From positions 81,210 through 145,209 of the forward strand of contig NZ_JAHGVE010000012.1 in NCBI RefSeq assembly GCF_018835585.1: a stretch of 64,000 bases of DNA. The letters run 5' to 3'. This stretch comes from Pelorhabdus rhamnosifermentans. GTDB taxonomy: Bacteria > Bacillota > Negativicutes > UMGS1260. The notes beneath the pieces are model-generated. The model did not search any database. It was not told where the DNA came from and saw only the letters and a program-made list of their open reading frames with translations. Shown piece after piece: positions 56,055 to 64,000 of the stretch; positions within the stretch are counted from its first letter, which is position 1; each line of letters opens with the position of its first letter. A program made the translations under genes and the position numbers.

Positions 56055-58329
56055 CTTGTTCACCTCGCTCCACATCACGAACAGACTCTTCAGCAATTTT
56101 TACTGCTGTTTCTTTTGTCACACGTTTTTTCGCTGCTGCTTTCTTTTTTGCTGTTTTTTTGATTGACTTCGGTTTCGTCTCGGCCTTTGCTGTCTTCTTG
56201 CTATCCTTCTTCTTATCTGTCGCCGCTTCTTTTGCATCCGACTTTTTTTCATGTTGGCGAGTTGGACAAGTATCACTCGAACACTGTACAACAAAACCTT
56301 TTTTAAACTGGTGGCGCACCATAAGGGCACCGCAAGTTGGACACTTTTCATTCAGCGGCTGATCCCACGTCATAAAATCGCAGGTTGGATAGTTCTGACA
56401 GCCATAAAATACTTTACCCCGTTTTGTCTTGCGTTCAACGATTTTACCACCACATAAAGGACACTCCACACCGGTCTCCTTAACAATAGCTTTCGTATTC
56501 CGGCATTCAGGGAAGCCCGGGCAAGCAAGAAATTTACCATAGCGCCCCTGTTTTACAACCATCATACGGCCACATTTTTCGCAGGGTATATCTGATACCT
56601 CAACAGGAAGCTCTACATGCCCAATTTGTTCATCTGCATAAGCTAATTTCCCAGCAAAGGGCTGATAAAATTCACTCAAAACATCATTTTTAGCAGCCTC
56701 TCCTTCAGCAATACTATCCAATTGATCTTCTAAACTCGCCGTAAATGGAATGTCAATGATGGAATCAAAATACTCTTTAAGCAAATCAAGAACAACAAAA
56801 CCTAATTCAGTGGGCTGAAATTTTTTTTCAACGCGCTCAACATAACCGCGTGCCAAAATGGTTTCAATAATAGGTGCGTAAGTACTTGGCCTGCCAATCC
56901 CCTTCTCTTCAAGCATTTTGACCAGCGAAGCCTCAGTATAACGCGGAGGTGGTTCAGTAAAATGCTGTTTCGGCAAAATCTTATCTAGTGACAGATTCTG
57001 TCCAATTGTAAGCTCAGGCAAAATAACATCTTTATCGCTATCTTTTTCCTTACCGTCTTCTTTGCTTTCTGTATATACAGCCAAATAACCAGCAAACTTT
57101 AACTGCGATCCTGTCGCTCGTAAGCCAAATTTACCAGCTGTAATATCAACGGTTAAGGTATCATACACAGCCGCAACCATTTGACTGGCAACAAAACGTG
57201 CCCAAATTAATTTATACAGCTTCAACTGATCACGTGATAAATATTTTTCCACCGCCTCTGGTGTATGTATAATGCCTGTGGGACGAACCGCTTCATGGGC
57301 GTCTTGGGCACTTTTTTTCATGGCATACACAGGAGCTTTCGCCGGAAGATAGGTTTCATCATAATGCTCTAAAACAAAATCACGTGCTTCCTGCTGTGCT
57401 GAATCAGCAATACGCGTAGAATCAGTACGCATGTAGGTAATGAGACCGACATGACCAGCTGAGCCAATTTCAAGGCCTTCATAAAGCTGTTGTGCAACCA
57501 TCATGGTCTTACGTGAAGTAAAACCAAGCTTTTTGGCAGCTTCTTGTTGTAAGCTGCTTGTTGTAAAAGGCGGCGCAGGATTACGGCGTCTCTCTTTCTT
57601 TTTTACATCCTTAACTACGTAGGATAAATTTCTAAGGTCGTCTGTCAGTTTCTTCGCCTGCACTTCATCAGAAATGGCTGGTTTTTTCCCGTCAATCATG
57701 TTAAGAGCTGCCTCAAACAAACTTCCTTTTGGATGATCACGAAGCTTCGCTGCAATCGTCCAATATTCTTCTGTCACAAAATCAAGAATTTCTTTTTCTC
57801 TGTCACAAATAATGCGGACTGCTACCGATTGTACACGGCCCGCGCTTAAGCCTTTACGAATTTTACGCCACAATAAGGGACTCAATTTATAACCCACGAT
57901 GCGATCAAGAATACGACGTGTTTGCTGCGCATCGACTTGGGGAAAATTAATTGGTCGCGGATGTTTAATTGCTGTTTGAATAGCAGTTTTCGTAATTTCG
58001 TGAAATTCAATCCGACAAGCACTTTCAACGGGAATGTTTAATAAATAGGCCAAATGCCAGGCAATAGCCTCTCCTTCGCGATCAGGGTCAGTAGCGAGAT
58101 AAACTTTATCGGCATTTTTGGCAGCTTCTTTTAATGCTTTAATCAAATCACCCTTGCCGCGAATGTTAATATACTTAGGCGCAAAGTTTTGTTCAATATC
58201 AACGCCAAATTGGCTTTTGGGTAAATCCCGCAGATGCCCCATCGAAGCGCGTACAGTATAATTTCTGCCTAAAAATTTCTCAATCGTTTTTGCTTTAGCT
58301 GGTGATTCAACTACAACCAGTACTTTCAC
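56047..58329 (-). CDS. topA: DNA topoisomerase I
   Basis: A 760-aa type IA topoisomerase that relaxes negative supercoils. Toprim domain ([39 protein letters not shown]), catalytic Tyr in [12 protein letters not shown] near residue 300, [17 protein letters not shown]. Three C-terminal zinc motifs are visible: CEKCGRMM with CPGFPEC, CPLCGGK with CQNYPTC, CPTCGAL with CSSDTCP. A Lys-rich tail (about residues 700-750) follows. The start overlaps the dprA stop by 4 nt. Confidence 0.97.
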   Translation of the reverse strand: MKVLVVVESPAKAKTIEKFLGRNYTVRASMGHLRDLPKSQFGVDIEQNFAPKYINIRGKGDLIKALKEAAKNADKVYLATDPDREGEAIAWHLAYLLNIPVESACRIEFHEITKTAIQTAIKHPRPINFPQVDAQQTRRILDRIVGYKLSPLLWRKIRKGLSAGRVQSVAVRIICDREKEILDFVTEEYWTIAAKLRDHPKGSLFEAALNMIDGKKPAISDEVQAKKLTDDLRNLSYVVKDVKKKERRRNPAPPFTTSSLQQEAAKKLGFTSRKTMMVAQQLYEGLEIGSAGHVGLITYMRTDSTRIADSAQQEARDFVLEHYDETYLPAKAPVYAMKKSAQDAHEAVRPTGIIHTPEAVEKYLSRDQLKLYKLIWARFVASQMVAAVYDTLTVDITAGKFGLRATGSQLKFAGYLAVYTESKEDGKEKDSDKDVILPELTIGQNLSLDKILPKQHFTEPPPRYTEASLVKMLEEKGIGRPSTYAPIIETILARGYVERVEKKFQPTELGFVVLDLLKEYFDSIIDIPFTASLEDQLDSIAEGEAAKNDVLSEFYQPFAGKLAYADEQIGHVELPVEVSDIPCEKCGRMMVVKQGRYGKFLACPGFPECRNTKAIVKETGVECPLCGGKIVERKTKRGKVFYGCQNYPTCDFMTWDQPLNEKCPTCGALMVRHQFKKGFVVQCSSDTCPTRQHEKKSDAKEAATDKKKDSKKTAKAETKPKSIKKTAKKKAAAKKRVTKETAVKIAEESVRDVERGEQGD

Positions 58330-59408
58330 TCAATACCCTCCTTAGCGGTACGAACATAACTTTGACTGCCATGCTGTACCACTAATCCTCGCAGTTCTAA
58401 CTGCAATATGATATATGTAATCGATGATAAAGTTAAGCTTGTTTTTATTGCCAATTCCTCCAACATAACAGGTGTCTCATAACTTAAAAGCTGATAAATT
58501 TGCTGTTCATCTGCATCAAGTTGTTCCTGTTTCTCCCTATGACTGGGGACGAGTTCATATTCCTGTAAAATATCCTTGAGCCCTTGAACAAGTTTTGCCC
58601 CCTGTTGAATCAATCGATGCGTACCAAAGCTGGTTTTAGAAAAAATACTACCCGGAACTGCATAGACATCCCGTCCTTCTTCCAGCGCACGATCCGCTGT
58701 AATGAGCGCTCCGCTTCGTTCAGCAGCTTCAATCACAACAACACCTCGCGACATGCCACTAATAATGCGATTACGAGCGGGAAAAAAACCTGGATGCGGT
58801 TGCGTGCCAGGCATATACTCTGATACGACAGCACCTTGCTCGCTAATTTGCCGCAATAATTTTTCATTTTCACGTGGATAGCAAATATCCACACCACAAC
58901 CTAAAACAGCAATTGTTGCGCCACGCGTGAGTGCCCCAACATGAGAAGCTGTATCAATACCTCTTGCAGCACCACTTACTACCCAATACCCAACTTCAGC
59001 TAATTGCGCTGCAAGCATGTGTGCAACATTTTTACCATAGGCACTAGCACGACGGGCACCCACTAATGCCATTAAAGAGTTATGTGTTGGCAAAGAACCT
59101 CGATAATAGAGTAAAAAAGGGGCCTCATAAATATTTTTCAATAAAGCAGGATATGCTTGATCCCGTTTACTACACAAATGAATTTTCTTATGATCCCAAT
59201 CAGCCCGTAATTTCTCTACGTTTAGCTGTTCCCGCCAAACAACAAGATTATTACATGTAACACCATCTAAAATTTTACATAAAAATAAATCGCCCTTCTG
59301 GGCCTGCCAGGCCTGTTGGGCGCTACCAAAATAATCAATCATTGCCGCTATTTTAGCACTGCCAATGCCTGAAACACTTTGTAAAGCTGCAACATAATAA
59401 TTATCCAT
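58326..59408 (-). CDS. dprA: DNA processing protein DprA
   Basis: Single-strand DNA-binding RecA loader of natural transformation. The 360-aa product has an N-terminal helix-hairpin-helix (SVSGIGSAKIAAMIDYFG), the Rossmann DprA core (MALVGARRASAYGKNVAHML, VSGAARGIDTASHVGAL, IAVLGCGVDICYPRENEKL) and a C-terminal winged helix (TPVMLEELAIKTSLTLSSIT). I place the start at the ATG at 59408, after AGGAGG. The gene is usually found before topA; the DprA call does not by itself prove competence. Confidence 0.95.
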   Translation of the reverse strand: MDNYYVAALQSVSGIGSAKIAAMIDYFGSAQQAWQAQKGDLFLCKILDGVTCNNLVVWREQLNVEKLRADWDHKKIHLCSKRDQAYPALLKNIYEAPFLLYYRGSLPTHNSLMALVGARRASAYGKNVAHMLAAQLAEVGYWVVSGAARGIDTASHVGALTRGATIAVLGCGVDICYPRENEKLLRQISEQGAVVSEYMPGTQPHPGFFPARNRIISGMSRGVVVIEAAERSGALITADRALEEGRDVYAVPGSIFSKTSFGTHRLIQQGAKLVQGLKDILQEYELVPSHREKQEQLDADEQQIYQLLSYETPVMLEELAIKTSLTLSSITYIILQLELRGLVVQHGSQSYVRTAKEGIE

Positions 59409-59500
59409 TTCTTTTCCTCCTATATCATTCAACCTATTCAAAATGAAATAAGATATAAGAAGTTGCTGACAAATTACCATGATTATGCAACTTAGCCATT

Positions 59501-59530
59501 ATTATAACCGCGTTTTTCAAAAAAGGTCAA
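59501..59530 (-). promoter_or_regulatory. Predicted sigma-A promoter of dprA-topA-trmFO
   Basis: Minus-strand TTGACC (59530-59525) and a perfect TATAAT (59506-59501) with an 18-nt spacer, about 90 nt before the dprA ATG. This is the best consensus promoter in the window. It lies just after the folK-fusion gene ends. Confidence 0.7.
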
Positions 59531-59531
59531 G

Positions 59532-61139
59532 TTATTTCGAAAATTTATTTAATAACTGCAAAATTTTCGTAGCAATTTGTCTGGCAGCATGATTTTGCCC
59601 ACCCTTTTGCTGTTGTACCTTTTTCGGCCTACTAAAATGTTTTTCAAAACGAACTAAACATTGTTTTAACTCTGTTAAATTTTCGGCTAGCATTGCTGCG
59701 CCCTCATCAAGTAAATGCTGTGTATTTGCTTGCTCCTGTCCCGGAATGGGATGATAAATCAATAAAGGCAATTGCGCAGCAAGTGCTTCCGCCGTTGTCA
59801 GACCACCTGGTTTCGTAATCAATAGATCAGCAACAGCCATTAATTCATGAACTATATTCACAAAACCATATACAGTCAATTGATGCTGAACCTTCAGCTT
59901 TAACTGATTTAATTGTTCAAAAGCTGCCGTATTGTTTCCCGCAACAACAATGATTTGCACGGGAAAATCCAGGCTGTCAATAAGCTGAACCAGCTTTACA
60001 AGCGGAAAAGCGCCCTGCCCCCCTCCCATAATAAGGACGGTAAACACTGCTGGATTCAGCTTAATTTTTTGTTGTAAAATATTGCGATCCATCGGATTTT
60101 CAAAACTTAAATCAATTGGAATCCCTGTAACACTAATCTGCTCTGTTTGAATAGCATGATCAACAAGATACTGCTTTAATTTCTCAAGTGCAACAAAATA
60201 ATGTGTTACTTCCGAATAAATCCAGAAACGATGTACAACAAAATCAGTGACAACTGCCACAATTGGAACTTGATATACTTTTTTGCGAATCAACTGGGAG
60301 GCAACTCCCGCAGCACTTGCATGACTACAAACAATCATATCAGGTCGAAAATCAAGAACGGCGCGGCGCATTCTCCAAGCTATAAAACGGTTAAATAAAT
60401 TACGACCCAATAGCGCCAAAGCACTTTCATTTCCCCACTCATACAAACCACCATAAACACTGGGGCACCATGATAACATGGCCAAATAGATAGATAGTAC
60501 CTTATTCGTAAGCTTTTGTGGCAAAAAGTCAAACAAATTATACTGAACAGTTGTAATACAACTATTTTCTTTCTTAGCAAGTTCATTCACTGCCTGTTCA
60601 ACAGCTTGAGCCGCCCGCATATGCCCAGCCCCAATGGGAACTGTCATAAACATGATTTTAGCCACAACCGAAAGCCGTCGAACAATGGAATCATCGACCA
60701 ATTTGTTTAATAATTGCGTTGCCGAATATCCTTGTACGATGGGAGTATCACCAGCAATTTCAGCTAATGGTGCAAGTACAAATCGTCGCTCATGCAAATA
60801 CGGGTGAGGAATAATAAGCCGTTCTTGTTGGATGGCTTCCTCATGATAAAGTAAGATATCAATATCAACTGTCCGTGGCCCCCATTTTCTCGTCCGGACT
60901 CGCCCCAACGCTTGCTCAATACCTAAACAAATTTCAAGAAGATTTAACGGACCATAAGAAGTCGATACTGCCGCAACAATATTCAAAAAATCCCGTTGAT
61001 CCGTAACCCCAACTGGCGCTGTTTCATAAAATGAAGAAATTTTTTCAATGTGAACTTGCTTTGATTCAAGTAAAATCAGGGCTTGTCTAATATAAAAAGC
61101 ACGATCTCCCATATTAGAACCTAGACCCAAATAAATCAC
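59532..61139 (-). CDS. folK: FolK fused to an MGDG-synthase-like glycosyltransferase
   Basis: A single 535-aa reading frame with two domains. Residues 1-162 are 6-hydroxymethyl-7,8-dihydropterin pyrophosphokinase: YLGLGSNMGDR, VGVTDQRDFLNIVA, WGPRTVDIDILLY and IPHPYLHERRFVLAPLAEIA. From about residue 163 a GT28/MGDG-synthase-type glycosyltransferase follows: VPIGAGHMRAAQAV, MGGGQGAFPLVK, ADLLITKPGGLTTAEALAAQ. No stop codon, ribosome site or frameshift lies between them. It overlaps folB by 4 nt as the third gene of the fol operon. The glycosyltransferase family normally makes glycolipids from UDP-sugars and diacylglycerol; its substrate here is unknown. Confidence 0.9.
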   Translation of the reverse strand: MIYLGLGSNMGDRAFYIRQALILLESKQVHIEKISSFYETAPVGVTDQRDFLNIVAAVSTSYGPLNLLEICLGIEQALGRVRTRKWGPRTVDIDILLYHEEAIQQERLIIPHPYLHERRFVLAPLAEIAGDTPIVQGYSATQLLNKLVDDSIVRRLSVVAKIMFMTVPIGAGHMRAAQAVEQAVNELAKKENSCITTVQYNLFDFLPQKLTNKVLSIYLAMLSWCPSVYGGLYEWGNESALALLGRNLFNRFIAWRMRRAVLDFRPDMIVCSHASAAGVASQLIRKKVYQVPIVAVVTDFVVHRFWIYSEVTHYFVALEKLKQYLVDHAIQTEQISVTGIPIDLSFENPMDRNILQQKIKLNPAVFTVLIMGGGQGAFPLVKLVQLIDSLDFPVQIIVVAGNNTAAFEQLNQLKLKVQHQLTVYGFVNIVHELMAVADLLITKPGGLTTAEALAAQLPLLIYHPIPGQEQANTQHLLDEGAAMLAENLTELKQCLVRFEKHFSRPKKVQQQKGGQNHAARQIATKILQLLNKFSK

Positions 61140-61501
61140 TTCTTGTTACTCCGTGTAATCTGTACTTCAACACAATCAATTTGTCCTCGCATAGGCACAG
61201 CTGGTTTACGAATGCGAACAGTTACATCACTAACATTAGTCAACTGCAAAATAGAATCACCAATATGGGCACCGAGCGCCTCTAATAGACTAAACCGATG
61301 ATTTTCAACAAGTTCTTTAACCCGTCCATAGACCGTTGTATAATCAATCGTATCCTTAACTAAGTCAGAATTACCGGCTTTTTGTAAATCCGTAAAAATA
61401 TCAACATCTAAGTAAAATTTTTGTCCTTGCTCACGTTCATATTCGTAAACACCATGAAAACCATAAAACATCATATTACTTAAGGTAATTTTATCACGCA
61501 T
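61136..61501 (-). CDS. folB: Dihydroneopterin aldolase
   Basis: A 121-aa tetrahydroneopterin-type fold enzyme that cleaves dihydroneopterin to the FolK substrate. It has MMFYGFHGVYEYEREQGQKF, VDIFTDLQKAG, DTIDYTTVYGRVKELV and SLLEALGAHIGDSIL with the catalytic Glu/Lys region. It overlaps folP by 8 nt and the folK fusion by 4 nt, a tightly packed folate operon. Confidence 0.95.
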   Translation of the reverse strand: MRDKITLSNMMFYGFHGVYEYEREQGQKFYLDVDIFTDLQKAGNSDLVKDTIDYTTVYGRVKELVENHRFSLLEALGAHIGDSILQLTNVSDVTVRIRKPAVPMRGQIDCVEVQITRSNKK

Positions 61502-62699
61502 TATTATCTCTCCTCATCATATAATCTGTCATTTTGGCAATTCGTGCTATTGGTTTTACATCATGAACCCGTACAATTTGGGCTCCTTTCATAATGCCCA
61601 CCGCAACAGTAGCACCCGTTCCTTCTACTCGGTCCTCTACAGGTACATTGAGTACTTCCCCAATAAAACGCTTGCGTGATGTACCAAGTAAAATTGGACA
61701 CCCCAGTGCTTTTAATTCGTCTAATCGAGACATAATCACCAAATTTTGTGCAGGTATTTTCGCAAAGCCAATACCAGGATCAACAATAAATTGACTAAAA
61801 TCCATGCCAGCCTTGAGACCTATTTCAATACTATTATGTAAAAAGCGGATAATTTCTCCCATAATATCTGCTTTATAATCATGGGAATGACTATTATGCA
61901 TAATCACAATAGGTACATGATACGTTGCAGCAACTTCTGCCATATGCGGGTCACCTTGAAGGCCCCAGATATCATTGAGAATATGAGCACCTGCCTGAAG
62001 GGCCTCTTCAGCAACACTGGCTTTATATGTATCAATTGAAATAGGTACAGGACACTGCTTTACAACTTCTTTCAATACTGGCAGCAACCGCTGCGTTTCT
62101 TCTTCAGCAGATACCAGACTAGAACCGTATGGCCGAGTTGATTCAGCCCCCAGATCAATAATATCCGCTCCATCTCCAACAAGCTGCCTCATATGAGCCA
62201 ACGCTGCTTCAAGGTGATTAAACTTTCCACCATCCGAAAAAGAATCAGGTGTTATATTTAAGATGCCCATAATTGACGTATGATAAGGCTGAAGCCGTAA
62301 TTGACATGTCGAAAAAGAATAAGAACGCGAAACATCATTTATTGTTCCCTGTAAGACTTTTTCTATTTCACTAGCAATAGCCGGAAGTCCCCAAGGTTGA
62401 TTTTTCAGTTGAATTAAAGCGGCTTGATACTGCTTAAGTGTTGCACAAACGAGGACATCCGATTTCATAATACTTAAATCAGCGCAACCTTTGGCAATGG
62501 CCACTTCTCCACCCTTAGCCAAAAAAGTTTGTTTTAATAAATTAGCTTCTTTTGCTAAAAGACCTTCAAGCTTTATAACTTTAAATATACTTTTCGGCAC
62601 CATAATTTTAAGGCCCTGTGCTTGACAACCAATCTGGCTCAATGCTTCCTGAGCATGTTTAGACGTATCAATCGTTAATGAGCGTGCATTAAAATACAT
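61494..62699 (-). CDS. folP: Dihydropteroate synthase with N-terminal extension
   Basis: Joins the pterin to p-aminobenzoate. The catalytic TIM barrel (from about residue 140) shows MGILNITPDSFSDGGKF, DIIDLGAESTRPYGS, HILNDIWGLQG, VIMHN and LLGTSRKRFIGE. Before it lies a roughly 130-residue N-terminal domain, so the protein is 401 aa rather than about 280. Extended DHPS enzymes of this kind occur in some Firmicutes; the role of the extension is unknown. It starts the fol operon at an ATG with GAGGGGG upstream. Confidence 0.93.
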   Translation of the reverse strand: MYFNARSLTIDTSKHAQEALSQIGCQAQGLKIMVPKSIFKVIKLEGLLAKEANLLKQTFLAKGGEVAIAKGCADLSIMKSDVLVCATLKQYQAALIQLKNQPWGLPAIASEIEKVLQGTINDVSRSYSFSTCQLRLQPYHTSIMGILNITPDSFSDGGKFNHLEAALAHMRQLVGDGADIIDLGAESTRPYGSSLVSAEEETQRLLPVLKEVVKQCPVPISIDTYKASVAEEALQAGAHILNDIWGLQGDPHMAEVAATYHVPIVIMHNSHSHDYKADIMGEIIRFLHNSIEIGLKAGMDFSQFIVDPGIGFAKIPAQNLVIMSRLDELKALGCPILLGTSRKRFIGEVLNVPVEDRVEGTGATVAVGIMKGAQIVRVHDVKPIARIAKMTDYMMRRDNNA

Positions 62700-62732
62700 T
62701 CAATTCCCCCTCAAATAATAAAATATAAGTTT

Positions 62733-62760
62733 ATTTTATCATATAAATTATATTTTGCAC
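62733..62760 (-). promoter_or_regulatory. Possible promoter of the fol operon
   Basis: Minus-strand GTGCAA (62760-62755) and TAAAAT (62738-62733), 16-nt spacer, in the short AT-rich gap between the chemoreceptor gene and folP. Weak match; readthrough from the chemoreceptor gene is the alternative. Confidence 0.3.
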
Positions 62761-62783
62761 GTTAGTGTCTTACTAATGCGAAT

Positions 62784-63629
62784 TCAGCCGCGTTTATTTT
62801 CATCATATAAATGAGCGGTTAAAGAACTAAGCTGTTCGGAAAGAGCCGATAATTCTTGACTGTGAACAGTTAGCTTTTGAATCGCAGCCGCTTGGCTCGT
62901 ACTAATTGTATCAACTTGTTCCATTTCTCCGCTAATCTGCTGAATAGACTGAGTTAAACTGGACAAAATTTTATTTATTTCACCAGCCGAGCCGGCACTA
63001 CTTACAGCTAATTTCCGTACTTCTTCAGCAACAACACTAAATCCTCTTCCCATCTCACCGACTCTAGCGGCTTCAATCGCTGCATTTAGTCCAAGTAAGT
63101 TAGTTTGATTGGCAATATTTTGTATAACTGTAAGAATATGATCCGTCGTGCTTACCTGTTGCGTGGCATTAGCAGAAAGGGTTTTTAATGAGCTACTTGA
63201 ATTTGATAGCTGTTCAGCCTGCTCTAGGATGGATTGAATCGAAGCAAATAATCCAGTAGCAGAGTTCGACAATTGATTAGATGCGTGAACTAATATTTCT
63301 TTTCTTTCCAATGATTCATGAATTGCCACAGCACCAATAATATGTTGTTGTTCATCCGTAATTGGCATACTGATTGCGATATAAGGAATACCATACACTT
63401 CCTTAGCTACTTCAACAACAACACGCTGTTTTGCCTGCATGGCTTTATAAACAGCTGAACCTGATTTAATAGTTTCGCCAACAACTACTTGTGAAGCTAT
63501 TTCTGGAATGGAATATGAAACTAACCATTTTGTCCTATCACTAACAACTACACCTATTTTCCCACTAACGAGTTGAGGTAAATAGGGTGCTACTTGAATA
63601 AAGGCCTCGAGTGCATTCGTGTTAGACAT
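62784..63629 (-). CDS. Soluble methyl-accepting chemotaxis protein
   Basis: A 281-aa chemoreceptor without transmembrane segments. The N-terminal 120 residues form a small sensor-like domain ([40 protein letters not shown]). The C-terminal part is a short MCP signalling hairpin with the tip sequence [20 protein letters not shown] and [20 protein letters not shown]. It resembles B. subtilis YfmS-type cytoplasmic receptors. The start follows GGGGAGA. It is monocistronic or leads into folP, next to an rRNA operon and away from the che genes. Confidence 0.9.
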   Translation of the reverse strand: MSNTNALEAFIQVAPYLPQLVSGKIGVVVSDRTKWLVSYSIPEIASQVVVGETIKSGSAVYKAMQAKQRVVVEVAKEVYGIPYIAISMPITDEQQHIIGAVAIHESLERKEILVHASNQLSNSATGLFASIQSILEQAEQLSNSSSSLKTLSANATQQVSTTDHILTVIQNIANQTNLLGLNAAIEAARVGEMGRGFSVVAEEVRKLAVSSAGSAGEINKILSSLTQSIQQISGEMEQVDTISTSQAAAIQKLTVHSQELSALSEQLSSLTAHLYDENKRG

Positions 63630-63704
63630 CTGATTCTCCCCTTTATCGCAGTATTTTCAGCTAAATATTCAATTAAATGGTCATATACAGATACTTCATT
63701 ATCT

Positions 63705-63733
63705 ATTGTACACAAAACACAATAATCTTACAA
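63705..63733 (-). promoter_or_regulatory. Predicted sigma-A promoter of the soluble chemoreceptor gene
   Basis: Minus-strand TTGTAA (63733-63728) and TACAAT (63710-63705) with a 17-nt spacer, about 75 nt before the ATG and just after the rRNA terminator. Good consensus match by eye. Confidence 0.6.
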
Positions 63734-63768
63734 TATTTTTCCAATAAAATAATTCGAAGGCCCTAGTA

Positions 63769-63798
63769 AAAACAACACTCACAAGTGAGTGCTGTTTT
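63769..63798 (-). terminator. Terminator of the rRNA operon
   Basis: Inverted repeat AAAACAGCACTCAC / GTGAGTGTTGTTTT on the minus strand (one mismatch, 2-nt loop) followed by a T-run, starting 5 nt beyond the 5S rRNA 3' end. It ends the rRNA operon whose earlier genes lie outside the window. Confidence 0.85.
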
Positions 63799-63802
63799 CT
63801 AA

Positions 63803-63978
63803 ACTGGCAACTCCCTATCCTCCCAAGCCTAGTACCGAGCACTTTGCCATCCATTGCGCGCTTGGCACTAGGCCATCCGTGGCCGTCGCAAATACTTTTG
63901 GCGTATGCGGGCTTAACTTCTGCGTTCGGTAGTGGAACAGGTGGATTCCCTTAGCATAGCCCCGGTTGTTTCGGCCAG
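63803..63978 (-). rRNA. rrf: 5S ribosomal RNA with a 47-nt hairpin insertion
   Basis: Minus-strand 5S rRNA; typical blocks CTGTTCC, CCGAACGCAGAAGTTAAGC and the 3' end GGGAGGATAGGGAGTTGCCAG are present. The gene spans about 176 nt instead of about 117. Most of the excess is a 47-nt segment (63827-63873) in the helix IV region that folds into a stem of 10 bp (GCCTAGTGCC / GGTACTAGGC) plus 5 bp (AGCGC / GTGCT) with a 15-nt loop. Helix I also looks interrupted: CTGG and CAAC, which match CCAG and GTTG at the 3' end, are separated by six bases. Whether this copy is functional cannot be told from one sequence; the ends are approximate. Confidence 0.8.
63827..63873 (-). other. Inserted hairpin within the 5S rRNA gene
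   Basis: Perfect inverted repeat of 10 bp with a nearly adjacent inner 5-bp stem separated by a single mismatch (A opposite C). A second small hairpin (GGCC ACGGAT GGCC, 63871-63884) abuts it and competes for the last GCC. The segment is absent from ordinary bacterial 5S rRNA. The hairpin pairing is directly visible; the insertion reading comes from comparison with the standard 5S layout. Confidence 0.8.
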
Positions 63979-64000
63979 CTCATCTGCGTCACTTCCACTT

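Noticed and set aside
63960..64000. A tRNA gene next to the 5S rRNA at the window edge
   Set aside because: No T-loop (GTTCRA) or cloverleaf was visible on either strand; the bases beyond the 5S look like the 23S-5S spacer.

Overview
The window is a housekeeping region of a low-GC Firmicute-type chromosome in which every gene I can support lies on the minus strand, so transcription runs from right to left. PolC, CodY, HslVU, TrmFO, SigD, CheC/CheD, FliY and the link between fla/che genes and rpsB-tsf-pyrH-frr are Firmicute hallmarks. My best guess is an anaerobic, motile member of the Negativicutes (Sporomusaceae-like) or a related clostridial lineage. That assignment is inference from gene order and protein style; no outer-membrane gene is present to prove it.

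Reading in the direction of transcription (right to left): 63.8-64.0 kb holds the end of an rRNA operon with a 5S rRNA gene and its terminator. The 5S is unusually long because of an inserted hairpin. 62.8-63.6 kb is a soluble chemoreceptor. 59.5-62.7 kb is a folate operon (folP, folB, and folK fused to a glycosyltransferase). 54.8-59.4 kb is dprA-topA-trmFO. 51.8-54.6 kb is hslV-hslU-codY. 39.2-51.5 kb is the first half of a fla operon (flgB-flgC-fliE-fliF-fliG-fliH-fliI-fliJ-transglycosylase-motE-like-fliK-flgD-orf-flgE-flbD). 19.2-39.0 kb is the second half, the export gate, chemotaxis and regulation (fliL-fliM-fliY-cheY-fliO-fliP-fliQ-fliR-flhB-flhA-flhF-flhG-ycgR-cheB-cheA-cheW-cheC-cheD-orf-sigD-fapA-orf-swrB-like). 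15.1-19.0 kb is rpsB-tsf-pyrH-frr, a PASTA-like orphan and uppS. 9.3-15.1 kb is cdsA-dxr-rseP-ispG-proS (isoprenoid and lipid precursors, site-2 protease, prolyl-tRNA synthetase). 5.4-9.1 kb is polC. 1-5.2 kb is rimP-nusA-ylxR-ylxQ-infB-rbfA-nrnA.

The flagellar block is nearly a complete basal body, rod/hook and export apparatus set with its sigma factor, and the chemotaxis genes follow the Bacillus scheme (CheC/CheD adaptation, YcgR c-di-GMP brake). Missing from the usual neighbourhood are motA/motB between flbD and fliL, cheR, and xerC between trmFO and hslV.

I see no clear new multi-gene system, prophage, transposon, CRISPR array or defence island. The things most worth a second look are single-gene oddities: a 5S rRNA with a 47-nt hairpin insert, a PolC with no proofreading exonuclease domain, a FolK-glycosyltransferase fusion, a ycgR gene that appears to start at ATT, a possible two-way RNA switch over the flbD ribosome binding site, and several in-frame repeat expansions in flagellar proteins. 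No stretch over 300 bases lacks a gene; the longest gaps (about 250 nt at 39.0-39.2 kb and about 270 nt at 51.5-51.8 kb) are described below.
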